Source: Gordonia hankookensis
GTDB lineage: Bacteria; Actinomycetota; Actinomycetes; Mycobacteriales; Mycobacteriaceae
NCBI RefSeq assembly: GCF_014673215.1
Contig: NZ_JACWMS010000001.1
Coordinates: 620,001 to 684,000, forward strand
DNA length: 64,000 bases
Direction of reading: 5' to 3'
Shown here: positions 1-8,130 of the stretch, one piece after another
Layout of the letters: each line of letters begins with the position of its first letter
Position numbering within the stretch: the stretch's first letter is position 1
Program-made: the position numbers and the translations under genes
The notes under the pieces: generated by a model
Told to the model about the DNA's origin: nothing
What the model saw: the letters and a program-made list of their open reading frames with translations, nothing else
Database searches by the model: none

Positions 1-978
1 CTCGGTATTGGTGATCTGCTGGCTACGCAGCCACTTCCGCACCATCGCCCTCGACATTTCGGTGTCGACGATGACGATGCGTTCGGCTGGCCGCCGGACT
101 GCGAAGGCACCAAGGAACTCATCACCATCGGCCCACGACCGGACCAAGTTGTAGACGAGCGTGGTCTTGCCGAACTTGGCAGCGGCCGCAAGCAGAATCC
201 GCGCGCCACCCTCGGGCCAGAGTCGATCGATCCGAGCGATAACCTCTGGGTCGTCACCAGAGAGCAACTCATCGAGCCCGGTCACCGCCGGTAGCTCGAT
301 GACGCGCACCTTCTCGCTCGCCAGCGCAGCACGGGCGTCTTGCCGCGCACGCTCGTACTCGACCTGCTTCCAGAGCATCAACAGCCGCGCTGAGGCTACC
401 CGAGCAGCCGGGGTCACCGTCGGCAACGCCGCCAGTTCGTCGATGCTTGCCCCGAAGCCGAACAGGTCTGTCAGGGCGACCTCGGTCGGTGTGGTCTTAC
501 GCCGCATAGCATCGCGCGACAGCGCCGACTCCCGCACCCAAGCGAGCGCGCGCTCGATCCACTCAGCCCCGGACTCGGATTGTGCTGCGATCAGGTCGCT
601 GATGGCGAACCTCGATGCGACACCGACCCCGGCTACCGCAAGCCGCACCTCGGTCTGATGCACCGGCGTATTCCGGTCGACCTTGCCGTTCGGGGCGGGC
701 CGGGTCGGGTTGATCCCGTGCCTACGGCACCACCCGTCGATGTCGCCAACCGTCGGCAACACTCGTAGTGCCGGATTCAGCGCTTCCTCCGCGCGCAGAG
801 CGTCGATGTTGACCCACTCCAGCGAGCGCAGCGCGGCGCGGGCGGGCTCACCCACCTCAGCAGCGGTCAGGCAGTCCGCCGCGTACGGTCCGGGCACCGC
901 GATGGCGCGCTCCGCGCTGTCCGAAGGGTCAGTGGGTGGCTCCCAGGCGGGACCGGCGCTGGTGAACGGATCGCTCAT
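1..978 (-). CDS. RecA-fold/AAA ATPase of an integrative element (partial, runs off left edge)
   Basis: This gene reads leftward off the window, so only the first 326 residues are visible. The ATG at 978 follows a G-rich ribosome-binding site. Residues 264-273 read AAAAKFGKTT, a Walker A loop, and residues 301-306 read IVIVDT, a Walker B strand. Together with LVYNLVRSWADGDEFLGAF they match the RepA/DnaB-like ATPase domain common in replication proteins of actinobacterial integrative elements and phages. The first 260 residues are not recognised and may be a DNA-binding or regulatory part. Its neighbours are an excisionase and an integrase, which supports a role in replication or mobilisation of the element. 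It could instead be a general phage AAA protein. The C-terminal part lies outside the window. Confidence 0.7.
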   Translation of the reverse strand, partial: MSDPFTSAGPAWEPPTDPSDSAERAIAVPGPYAADCLTAAEVGEPARAALRSLEWVNIDALRAEEALNPALRVLPTVGDIDGWCRRHGINPTRPAPNGKVDRNTPVHQTEVRLAVAGVGVASRFAISDLIAAQSESGAEWIERALAWVRESALSRDAMRRKTTPTEVALTDLFGFGASIDELAALPTVTPAARVASARLLMLWKQVEYERARQDARAALASEKVRVIELPAVTGLDELLSGDDPEVIARIDRLWPEGGARILLAAAAKFGKTTLVYNLVRSWADGDEFLGAFAVRRPAERIVIVDTEMSRAMVRKWLRSQQITNTE

Positions 979-1750
979 CGCAGCCCCCCGACCACCGGCG
1001 CGTTGTCTGCGCCCGATCGTGTTGGGGCGAGGGGTAGATCAGCTATCATGAGTTTGCCTTCCTATGGTGTGGATGCCTGACACGTGATGCGCGTCCTGGG
1101 TGGGTTTCGACCTCCTTTCGGCGGGTGGGTCGGCTACGACGAACAGGGTCTCGGCGTCCCGCGCGGGGCCCTGTTCGCGTGTATTCAGCCGTCGCGCTGA
1201 TCGATTCCGGCGTAGTCTGCGGGTGATGCCGCCCTCCTGCGGTGTCGCTGCCGGGCCCTCAGGGCCTCTCCTGGTCGAGACTGCCCTGGGGGCCGGGCGA
1301 TGTCTCAGCCCAACCTTAGCCCGCAAGCGGGGTCATGGCTCACGAATCTCACTCTCGCTCAATGCTTTTGACAATGGCCCGTAGTGCTGGCGAACACAGG
1401 ACCGACACCGGCCTGGCCGCCCACCGCTCGCAGACACCGAGGGCCGCCGGTCGGATCGTTGTGGGCCCGTGGGTCACAACGCGGCGATTGCGCACGAGCG
1501 GGCCGCCGAGCGGGCCTCGTGACAGGCGAACACCCCAGCGGCGACCCGCTGGGGTGTCCTTGTCGGTGTGTGGCATCGAGACCGAGCAGAGGTCCGCCGA
1601 GCACGGGGCGGGCAACCCTGATATGCCCTGACCCGAGGTTCTGTTGCGTAAGTGACGTTTTCGCCTGACCCGGTTCGGGGAGTGCGACATCGCCAGACCC
1701 ACGGCCACGGAGGCAGACCAGCGTTCACGGCTCTGTCCGGTCGAAGCCGC
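979..1750. other. Non-coding stretch inside the integrative element
   Basis: I see no convincing gene in these 772 bases. The open frames are Arg/Pro-rich shadows without good ribosome-binding sites. Two hairpins stand out. One has 9-bp arms (CGAACAGGG / CCCTGTTCG, 1140-1148 and 1169-1177) around a 20-base loop. The other is the stronger one at 1530-1557, listed separately. The stretch may hold the element's replication origin or a leader for the ATPase gene, but nothing in the sequence proves that. Confidence 0.4.
1530..1557 (-). terminator. 12-bp stem hairpin downstream of the excisionase gene
   Basis: A perfect 12-bp stem (ACACCCCAGCGG / CCGCTGGGGTGT) closes on the four-base loop CGAC. 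It lies about 190 bases beyond the stop of the leftward excisionase-like gene, so it probably ends that transcript. No U-tract follows on either strand, which is common for terminators in high-GC actinobacteria. Confidence 0.5.
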
Positions 1751-1990
1751 CTACGCGCCGCGCGGCTGCTCCTGACCGTCCAAGATGCGTTGGAGCCGCG
1801 ACGTGGAGACTCGCAGCTTGCGTGGACCGACCCTGATCACCGGTAGGTCACCGGACTGGATGAGGTCATAGGCAGTGGCCCTGGATATTCCGAGCAGCAG
1901 CGCAGTCTCGGGCACGGACACGGTGGTCTGCTCGGTAAGGGCTTTGCGCGCCAGTTCCATCGGGGTCTCCCGCCGTCGGCTGGTGGGCAT
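1751..1990 (-). CDS. Excisionase-family helix-turn-helix protein
   Basis: This is a 79-residue DNA-binding protein. Residues about 25-70 form a MerR/excisionase-type HTH: SVPETALLLGISRATAYDLI is the HTH, followed by a wing around LPVIRVGPRKLRVSTSRLQR. Such proteins act as recombination directionality factors or as small repressors in integrative elements. The ATG at 1990 is preceded by CAGGAGACC at good spacing; an internal ATG (Met11) is possible but has weaker support. The gene is divergent from the integrase at 2328, the usual arrangement for a joint int/xis control region. Excisionase is inferred from family and position; a repressor role cannot be excluded. Confidence 0.75.
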   Translation of the reverse strand: MPTSRRRETPMELARKALTEQTTVSVPETALLLGISRATAYDLIQSGDLPVIRVGPRKLRVSTSRLQRILDGQEQPRGA

Positions 1991-2327
1991 CGTGGTCTCC
2001 TGTCGTTCGGTGGGCGGTCACTAGGGGCGGCGGGGTGTCCAGGCCAAACATAGACCAGCACGGCCGTTTGCGTCTAGTCTGGTGTCGTGAAATCTACTGC
2101 TGCACAACAGTTCTCAATGCCCTGTAGTGATGGCATTGTCATCGCCACCCACCACCTACCTGCCCCGATCTGACGTTCGGTGAACCGAGAGATAAACCTC
2201 AGAGCCGCAACATGTCTCAGCCACCACTGGTTGAGTCGCCCACTGCTGAGTAACCAACCCCCGCCCACTGGTGTGCGTGTGGGCTATGGTTTCGAGCTTC
2301 CAAACCCCGTCGATGAAGGACACCCGC
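1991..2327. promoter_or_regulatory. Divergent xis/int control region
   Basis: This 337-base gap separates the leftward HTH gene from the rightward integrase, so it must carry promoters for both. It is less GC-rich than its surroundings and includes a short imperfect palindrome (GATGGCATTGTCATC, 2132-2146). It could also contain integrase arm-type sites or attP. I cannot identify a core attachment site from one end of the element. Confidence 0.4.
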
Positions 2328-3719
2328 ATGACCGAACAGAAGAAGACTCGCCGCGCCGAACCCATCAACAGGCGCGTCGCCGCCGACGGCACCATCTCCT
2401 ACTGGTTCCGCGTCGACCTCGGCATACAGCCCGACGGCCGCCGTGTGCGCCAGCGTCACACCTATCCGACGCTCAAGGAGGCTCGGGCGGCCTACCGCCG
2501 CATCTCGACCGAGGTCGCCAGTGGCACGCATGTCGCGCCGCGAGAGGTGACGGTCGGTGAGTACGTGACTGAGTGGCTGGCCGGGCGGCGCAACGTGCGC
2601 CCGAACACCCTCGCAGGTTACCGCGACAGCCTGCGCCCGGTCATCGACACCCTCGGCGACATCAAGCTCCAGAAGCTGACCAAGGCCCAGATCGATGACC
2701 TGGTGACTGTCCGACTCACCAGCGGCCGCAAGGCGAGTCGCCCGCCGCTCTCGCCCACGGCTCGTGCGATTCTCGACACGGTGACGGCCGGGGGTGATGC
2801 GGGCGTGCGGTATTCGGAGATCACCACCGCCTTCGGGGACCAGGGCGGCAAGGTCCTGGATCGGCTGCGTGAGGCGGGATGGGTCACCAAGCCCCGGCGC
2901 GGACGCTACGTCACCAGCCCCACCCCACCGGCGTCCGAATCCGCCAAGGGCGTCAGCCCGGTCACGGTGTCGAGCATGCTCGTGCTGCTCACGGCCGCCC
3001 TCAATGACGCGGTGGATGAGGGGCTGCTCGTGCGCAATGTCGCACGGCTGGTGGAGCGTCCGCGTGAGACCCAATCGGAGATGAGTACCTGGACCCGGGA
3101 GCAGGCCGCCGCATTCCGCGAGCACATCAGGGGCGACCGCATCGAAGCACTGTGGTTGCTGTCGCTACTCGGGCTGCGCCGCTCCGAGGTGCTGGGCCTG
3201 ACGTGGGGCGCGGTGGACATCGAGGCCGGGACGGTCACCATCCGCCAGGCCCGGGTCACCGTCAACGGCGGAGCCGAGACAGCCATCGGCGAACCGAAGT
3301 CCGCCCGATCGCGGCGGACGTTGCCGGTCGGGGCGGACTCCGAGGTCATGACCGCGCTGCGCAGTCTGCGCGCGACCCAGGCCCGCGAACGCCTCGCGCT
3401 GGGTGGGTGGGGTGACGACCGCGACCTCGTCGCGGTCGACGCGACCGGCACCCCGCTGCGACCTGAGGCCTACACCGACACCTTCCGGCGACTCGCCGCC
3501 GAGGCCGGGCTGCCCCGTGTCCGGCTGCACGATCTCCGCCACACCGCCGCGAGTCTGATGCTCGACAACGGGCACTCACCGCACGCAGTCGCGGCGTGGC
3601 TCGGGCACGACCCCGGGATGACGCTGCGGGTCTACGGCCACGTCTACACCGACGCCCTCGCGGCTGCCGGAGGGTCACTGCTCGGCGGCCGCACGGACAT
3701 CTCGCGGTTTACGGGCTAA
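2328..3719 (+). CDS. Tyrosine integrase with an internal winged-helix-like insert
   Basis: This is a 463-residue site-specific recombinase. The ATG at 2328 has AAGGA seven bases upstream; an upstream in-frame ATG at 2271 lacks this. An N-terminal arm-binding region is followed by a core-binding domain from about residue 72. The catalytic domain carries Arg284 (GLRRSEV), Lys324, His401/Arg404 (HDLRH), His427 (WLGHD) and the nucleophile Tyr436 (RVYGHV), so it looks active. The oddity is an insert at about residues 141-208, inside the core-binding domain, between LSP and VSPVTVSSM. It reads like a small winged helix (ILDTVTAGGDAGVRYSEITT ... LDRLREAGWVTKPRRGRYV). A hairpin at about 3824-3857 beyond the stop may end the transcript. 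The gene mobilises the element spanning the left side of the window. Confidence 0.92.
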   Translation: MTEQKKTRRAEPINRRVAADGTISYWFRVDLGIQPDGRRVRQRHTYPTLKEARAAYRRISTEVASGTHVAPREVTVGEYVTEWLAGRRNVRPNTLAGYRDSLRPVIDTLGDIKLQKLTKAQIDDLVTVRLTSGRKASRPPLSPTARAILDTVTAGGDAGVRYSEITTAFGDQGGKVLDRLREAGWVTKPRRGRYVTSPTPPASESAKGVSPVTVSSMLVLLTAALNDAVDEGLLVRNVARLVERPRETQSEMSTWTREQAAAFREHIRGDRIEALWLLSLLGLRRSEVLGLTWGAVDIEAGTVTIRQARVTVNGGAETAIGEPKSARSRRTLPVGADSEVMTALRSLRATQARERLALGGWGDDRDLVAVDATGTPLRPEAYTDTFRRLAAEAGLPRVRLHDLRHTAASLMLDNGHSPHAVAAWLGHDPGMTLRVYGHVYTDALAAAGGSLLGGRTDISRFTG

Positions 3720-3871
3720 TCGCCCGGGAGACAAGCTCTCGTTAATCGGGGTGCGTATTGGTCGGGGGCGGCTACGCAGAGTACGGTCTCGATGGCAGGC
3801 GCTACTGGGGGTGCCCCTATCTCGTGGACTCGGGATCTCCCCGCAGGGCGGAGTCACAAACGAACGTCGCC

Positions 3872-4828
3872 TCAAGATCGAGCCGACGATGCACGCTTCG
3901 TCAGAACCTCAGCGACGAATGGAGGAGGAGCGGCTGGGACGAGCAACGCGGCCAACGTTCTATTTGCTTGTCGTCCGTATGAATAGCGATACTTGTTCGC
4001 CTCAATCGCGAGCTTCCACCACAACAGCTCACCGGTCGACATCGCTAGCTTCGGCGTCAACACCGCGACGTGGAAGGCAGTGACATACGGCTCGTTATGA
4101 AGGAACGTCGCGAGCGGTGTCGCCCCTAACGCTACCGACAACGTTCCCGCCTTCGCGGGTGTCACACCTTGTGGGACCGCTACTCGCCCGGCAATACCGT
4201 TGTCCTTGGCCTTCCTGCTAACGAAGTTGACCCCATCTGGCGCAGCCACCGGGGTCAACTTACTTAGCGTCAGAGCATGACCGCCGTCGATCTCAAACAG
4301 CTCCGAGACAGGCACAAGGCCGTCGTAGGAACCGATGTAGGCGCCGGTCACGAGGCCCATGTCGGCCACCTCATCCAGTGAGAGGCTAGGCATCGATGCC
4401 TGTCCCACCCACCGTGGGATCTCGTCGGGCACCACCAGCGTTCCCAGCGTGCGATTAGCTTCGCGTCCAAATGCACTGTAGCGAAACGCGTTCGCTCGAA
4501 TGCACATCGCGTAGTACAGACGCTCCTTCAGGGTCATCATCGAATTCTTCGGACGGAGCACCGCGACGTTCTGCGCCGTGTAGAAGGGCATCTGCTGAAC
4601 ATAAGCTGAAAGCAGGCGCGATCCGCCCAGAGCGACCGTGAGTGATCCAGCGGGGTAAGGCTCGACCCCCGGAATTCGCTTCACAAACCCGGCGACCCCC
4701 GACTTGCCGTTCAGTCCGCCGATTCGTCCAACGAATGCCACGCCGTCTGCACGAGTCGCTGCCACCATCTTGTTCATGTCGAGCTTGTTCCCATACCCGA
4801 TATCGAAGAGCTGCGCCAACGTGGTCAC
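3872..4828 (-). CDS. Specificity (S) subunit of a type IIB/type I-like restriction-modification system
   Basis: This 318-residue protein has two tandem target-recognition repeats at about residues 5-134 and 175-304. The repeats share clear landmarks: AQLFDIGYGN versus SELFEIDGGH, AGSLTVALGG versus AGTLSVALGA, and FGREANRTLGTLVVP versus YGRQANRTLAALLVP. Two recognition domains are typical of S subunits that read a split DNA target, one half-site each. The size is close to the BcgI B subunit. Its ATG overlaps the stop of the upstream nuclease-methylase gene by four bases (ATGA), so the two are translationally coupled and surely partners. Base composition is less GC-rich than the core genome, which suggests recent transfer. 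The target sequence cannot be predicted. Confidence 0.8.
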   Translation of the reverse strand: MTTLAQLFDIGYGNKLDMNKMVAATRADGVAFVGRIGGLNGKSGVAGFVKRIPGVEPYPAGSLTVALGGSRLLSAYVQQMPFYTAQNVAVLRPKNSMMTLKERLYYAMCIRANAFRYSAFGREANRTLGTLVVPDEIPRWVGQASMPSLSLDEVADMGLVTGAYIGSYDGLVPVSELFEIDGGHALTLSKLTPVAAPDGVNFVSRKAKDNGIAGRVAVPQGVTPAKAGTLSVALGATPLATFLHNEPYVTAFHVAVLTPKLAMSTGELLWWKLAIEANKYRYSYGRQANRTLAALLVPAAPPPFVAEVLTKRASSARS

Positions 4829-6699
4829 TCGTCAGTTCCTGACGCGACTTCGTCCTGCTCGGGCAGGGAGTTACTCAGCGAGAACAGCGCATAGTCGAAC
4901 AGGACACGCTGGTAATCCGAAGCATCGAGGAGCGAGTAGTCTGTTTCCATGTAAGCCTCAGCAACCCACTCATCCTCGGCATCAACGCGCTGCATGACAG
5001 ATTCGCCCGCGTGTACCTCACGGTTACGATACAGCTCGACCCAACGGTCACGAACGCCTGGCCACGTTCCATTCTTGTCAACCCGGCCCAGGTTCTTCAC
5101 CTTGACGAACGTATCCTCACGCCAGTACCCGAACCATGTCTTTCGGTTCGTCTTCGCATGGGGCTCATGTGCCTTGAAGACCATGATGCAGGTGATGACC
5201 CCGACGGGGTAGAAGGCTTCCGAGGGCATCGACATTACGGCTTCGAGCGTGTGCTTCTTCATGAGGTTCTTCTTGTGAACGCTTGGCGCGGTGGCGCAAG
5301 ACACCGGAACAATCGCGATTCCTGTTCCGCCAGGCGCTAGGCAGTCGAGCATTTGCTCAACGAACCGCAGCTCGTGAAGGTCCTCCTTCGACTTCGCGTA
5401 CGGCGGATTGACCATCCCGATGTTGGCCGTATGCGCCTTTACACCCTTGGCGATCGCCGTATCGAAGCACGACCCCTGGTAGAGGTTTGCCTTGCCATCC
5501 CCTCGCAGAATCATGTTCGACGCACCTAGGGCATACATGCTCGGGTTCTGCTCGACGCCAATCAATCGGTACTTCTTGATGTCGTCGACCTCGGCCTCAG
5601 TCGTGGCCGTCTTAATCATCTGCACCATCGACGAAATGAGGAACCCGCCAGTACCGGCACAGATATCGAGGACCTTGTCGTCCTTGCTAACGTTCGCGAC
5701 TAGTCCGAAAAGCTCCGTGACATGTCGAGGCGTCAGGACGATGCCGAGCCCCTTCCCGTCGCCACCGGTGTACTTGAGGAACTCGCCATAGAACGCTCCT
5801 ACGACGTCGAAGTCGTGATAGATCGTGAGAAACGGCATCACCTTGTCGGCGAGCATCGTGACAATCTCGTTCAGCAGCCCCTTTGGGTAGCCCTTGGTCG
5901 GCTTGCGTAGCTCAGGATGAACCTGAATGCCAGTGAACGGTTGCGTCATATTTTCAAGCTTGGCGACAGGCAGCTTCGCGTCGCGGATCACTCGCTTGAT
6001 CGACTGGATCCAAAACTCGGGGAGCTCGGTCGCGGGGTACGAGTCGTAAGTCTTGGCGAAGATCTGATCGTTGAGGGCGATCAATGTTCCCGCGACTGCG
6101 AGCGGCTTCTCCTTCTCTTCTAGCTCGGCCTCATCGCGCATGAACTCATGCATCTCCATCGAGAAGGCAATGAGGTCGCGTTCTCGTTGACGCTGGACCT
6201 GCGGATCGAACGATGCTGCGGCGAACAGGTCTCCAAGCCCAACCATCGAGTTGATCGCGGCACCCGAGGGCGAAACGAGGTTATGTTCTTGGGATGAGCC
6301 TTTGGGCGTGACAAAGAACGACCACTCGTTCGACTGCGGTGTCCCCGACACAGCGATCGATATCACGGTGTACACCGGCGAAAGATGCCTCGCGTAGTGC
6401 AGGACCCCATCGACTGCAAAGTCTTTGGGCTGGTCGCGGTTAGCCGACTCGTGATGCTTGACGTCCGCCTTGCATTCGATCAGCACAACCATGTCGGGAG
6501 TGCCGGTCGCGGTAATGATGAATTCGGGATAGCCAGCAGCCTTCCCTTTGCCCGACTTTGATGCCCTTGACAGCCCCTTGCGAATGTCCTGCACAACCGA
6601 CTGCTGCTTCTCCACGACTATCGCATCGGGGTCGTCGTAGTAGCCAAGGTCGCGCAGGTGGGCCTCGACGAGATCCTCCGTAATTCGTTCGTTAGCCAC
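4825..6699 (-). CDS. Fused PD-(D/E)XK nuclease and N6-adenine methyltransferase (BcgI A-like RM subunit)
   Basis: This 624-residue protein joins cutting and methylating activities. The N-terminus resembles HsdR nucleases: E59, then TPDM with D69, then ECK (E75, K77) form a PD-(D/E)XK site. A helical region follows. The methylase carries motif I (DICAGTGG, residues 345-352) and catalytic motif IV NPPY (431-434), typical of gamma-type N6-adenine methylases. Length and layout match the RM subunit of BcgI, a type IIB enzyme that needs a separate S subunit, and the next gene is exactly that. No HsdR or motor-ATPase gene is present, so it is not a classical type I system. The alternative is a type IIG enzyme with a detached specificity subunit. 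It probably defends the host or the element against foreign DNA. Confidence 0.8.
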   Translation of the reverse strand: MANERITEDLVEAHLRDLGYYDDPDAIVVEKQQSVVQDIRKGLSRASKSGKGKAAGYPEFIITATGTPDMVVLIECKADVKHHESANRDQPKDFAVDGVLHYARHLSPVYTVISIAVSGTPQSNEWSFFVTPKGSSQEHNLVSPSGAAINSMVGLGDLFAAASFDPQVQRQRERDLIAFSMEMHEFMRDEAELEEKEKPLAVAGTLIALNDQIFAKTYDSYPATELPEFWIQSIKRVIRDAKLPVAKLENMTQPFTGIQVHPELRKPTKGYPKGLLNEIVTMLADKVMPFLTIYHDFDVVGAFYGEFLKYTGGDGKGLGIVLTPRHVTELFGLVANVSKDDKVLDICAGTGGFLISSMVQMIKTATTEAEVDDIKKYRLIGVEQNPSMYALGASNMILRGDGKANLYQGSCFDTAIAKGVKAHTANIGMVNPPYAKSKEDLHELRFVEQMLDCLAPGGTGIAIVPVSCATAPSVHKKNLMKKHTLEAVMSMPSEAFYPVGVITCIMVFKAHEPHAKTNRKTWFGYWREDTFVKVKNLGRVDKNGTWPGVRDRWVELYRNREVHAGESVMQRVDAEDEWVAEAYMETDYSLLDASDYQRVLFDYALFSLSNSLPEQDEVASGTDE

Positions 6700-7045
6700 C
6701 GCAATACCCAGCGTCTCTCATCACTCTCCCATCATCGGACACTTCATCCTGCCGCAAGGTGAGCTTTGAGCTTCGACGTACTCGACCCCGAGCGTGTCGC
6801 CGCACCAGTCGCGTAACACAGCTGAACTCCTGAGCGTCGCCCACTCGCGATGACGTCGCGGACTTGCTCGGCTGCCCTACGTGAGTGGTTCGGGTGGCAT
6901 CGAGTCTCGCGTGCAAGAAGTCAACTAACAGCAGTGTTAAGGTCGCTCGCCTCGTTGGCCGGAGCCTCCCGATTGGGTTCCCTTGACCTGGTTGCCGTTC
7001 CACATACTGGCCCGCTCCCGGCCCGCTCGGGTCGTAAACACGAAG
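6700..7045. other. Intergenic end of the accessory region
   Basis: About 345 bases lie between the restriction gene and the tRNA-Ala terminator. I see no supported gene. A 103-codon frame on the minus strand that overlaps the start of the nuclease-methylase gene is Arg-rich and lacks domain signatures. The promoter of the RM operon must lie here. The element's right attachment junction may also lie here or at the tRNA itself. Confidence 0.4.
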
Positions 7046-7081
7046 AAGGCCAGGTCAGAAAATGCTCTGACCTGGCCTTTT
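7046..7081 (-). terminator. Terminator of the tRNA-Ala gene
   Basis: A perfect 14-bp stem (AAGGCCAGGTCAGA / TCTGACCTGGCCTT) with loop AAATGC starts four bases past the tRNA 3' end. Short T-runs flank both sides, so it could stop transcription in both directions and would also insulate the tRNA from the RM genes. Confidence 0.85.
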
Positions 7082-7084
7082 GCG

Positions 7085-7157
7085 TGGAGCTAAGGGGACT
7101 CGAACCCCTGACCCCCACACTGCCAGTGTGGTGCGCTACCAGCTGCGCCATAGCCCC
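7085..7157 (-). tRNA. tRNA-Ala (GGC anticodon)
   Basis: The 73-nt cloverleaf on the minus strand has acceptor arms GGGGCTA / TAGCTCC with discriminator A. The anticodon loop CTGGCAG gives anticodon GGC, and the T-arm is GGGGTTCGAGTCCCC. CCA is not encoded. The 3' end faces the accessory region, so the tRNA 3' half is a plausible integration site for the neighbouring element. No duplicate of its 3' end is visible elsewhere in the window. Confidence 0.95.
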
Positions 7158-7269
7158 GTGTGTAGTTGTCTCGGCCCTTCGACGTGCTCACCGTGGTGGT
7201 CACATCGTTTCAAGAGCAAGGGCAAAACTACACCATCGCCGGGATTCCGGCCAAATCCGCCTGCCGCGC

Positions 7270-8016
7270 TCAGCCCTTGTCGGCGAGTAGGCCGTCGAGC
7301 CATCCGGTGCCGTCCATGATGCCGTCGACGGGTGCTCCGCCCGACAGCACCGTCGGCGTCGCGACCTGCCCGTTGGTGGCCTTCGAGAGCTGGGTCTCCG
7401 ATTGGTCGGCGGCGTCTTTCGCCTCGTCGACCTTGGCGCCGTCAGCGACGCATTTCTGGGTCGCGGGTGATGCCCCCTGCTCGCCCGCGATGCGGGCGAG
7501 ATCGGCGTTGCTCAGGTCCGTCCCGCCGCCCTCCTTGGGCTGGTTGGCGAACAGGGCGGAATGGAACTTGAGGAAGATCTCCTTGTCCTCCCCGGCGCCC
7601 ACACACTGGGCGGCACCCGCGGCCCGCGAGGAGTAGTCACCCGATGACGACTGGTTGTCGAGGAAGTTCAGCATGTGATAGCGAACCCGCAGCGTGCCCT
7701 GGTTGATCGCGGTGGTGATCGAGGCGCCCGACTGCTGTTCGAACTCATGGCACACCGGGCACATGAAGTCCTCGAACACATCGATCGTCTGCGGGGCCGA
7801 CGGCGCACCGATGATCTGCGCCGCGTTCTCGCTGAGCACCGCCTCGTCGACTCCGCCGGAGTCACGGTGGCTGTTCCATACGATGCCGCCGACCACCAGC
7901 GCGGCGATCACCGCGACCGCGGCGCCGGCCAGGATGTAGGTGGTCCGGCTCGAGGTGGCCCTCGGCTGATATCTCGACGTCTCTTTCGGCGTCGCGGGCT
8001 TGCGCTTGTCGCTCAC
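7270..8016 (-). CDS. Membrane-anchored DsbA-like thioredoxin-fold protein
   Basis: This 248-residue protein has a cytoplasmic N-terminus, one transmembrane helix at about residues 27-47, and an extracytoplasmic thioredoxin-fold domain. The redox motif CPVC is at residues 86-89 (DFMCPVCHEF). A cis-proline element (VATPTVL) lies near the C-terminus. Two further Cys flank the helical insert, as in actinobacterial DsbA proteins. It probably oxidises or isomerises disulphides in exported proteins. The start is GTG at 8016, preceded by GAGAAGG. It is followed by the tRNA-Ala gene and preceded by phosphoglucomutase, with no sign of an operon partner such as VKOR in the window. Confidence 0.85.
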   Translation of the reverse strand: MSDKRKPATPKETSRYQPRATSSRTTYILAGAAVAVIAALVVGGIVWNSHRDSGGVDEAVLSENAAQIIGAPSAPQTIDVFEDFMCPVCHEFEQQSGASITTAINQGTLRVRYHMLNFLDNQSSSGDYSSRAAGAAQCVGAGEDKEIFLKFHSALFANQPKEGGGTDLSNADLARIAGEQGASPATQKCVADGAKVDEAKDAADQSETQLSKATNGQVATPTVLSGGAPVDGIMDGTGWLDGLLADKG

Positions 8017-8130
8017 ACCATCACCTTCTCATCGCTCATGCGACCGCCGGGAATCGGAGCCGTCGTCGACCGGTTGATGACGTCGACTCCGGCCGGCCGC
8101 CGACGAGAGCGGACTGCGACGAGCCGCAGG

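Noticed and set aside
161..1051. Rightward open frames across the left edge
   Set aside because: They are antisense shadows of the leftward ATPase gene, which shows Walker A and B motifs in its own frame.
3740..3870. Possible tRNA remnant or attachment site after the integrase
   Set aside because: Hairpin-like pieces are present, but no acceptor, anticodon or T-arm pattern could be assembled and no repeat of the tRNA-Ala 3' end was found.
6692..7003. 103-codon minus-strand frame overlapping the start of the RM gene
   Set aside because: Arg-rich, no ribosome-binding site worth noting, no domain; treated as non-coding.
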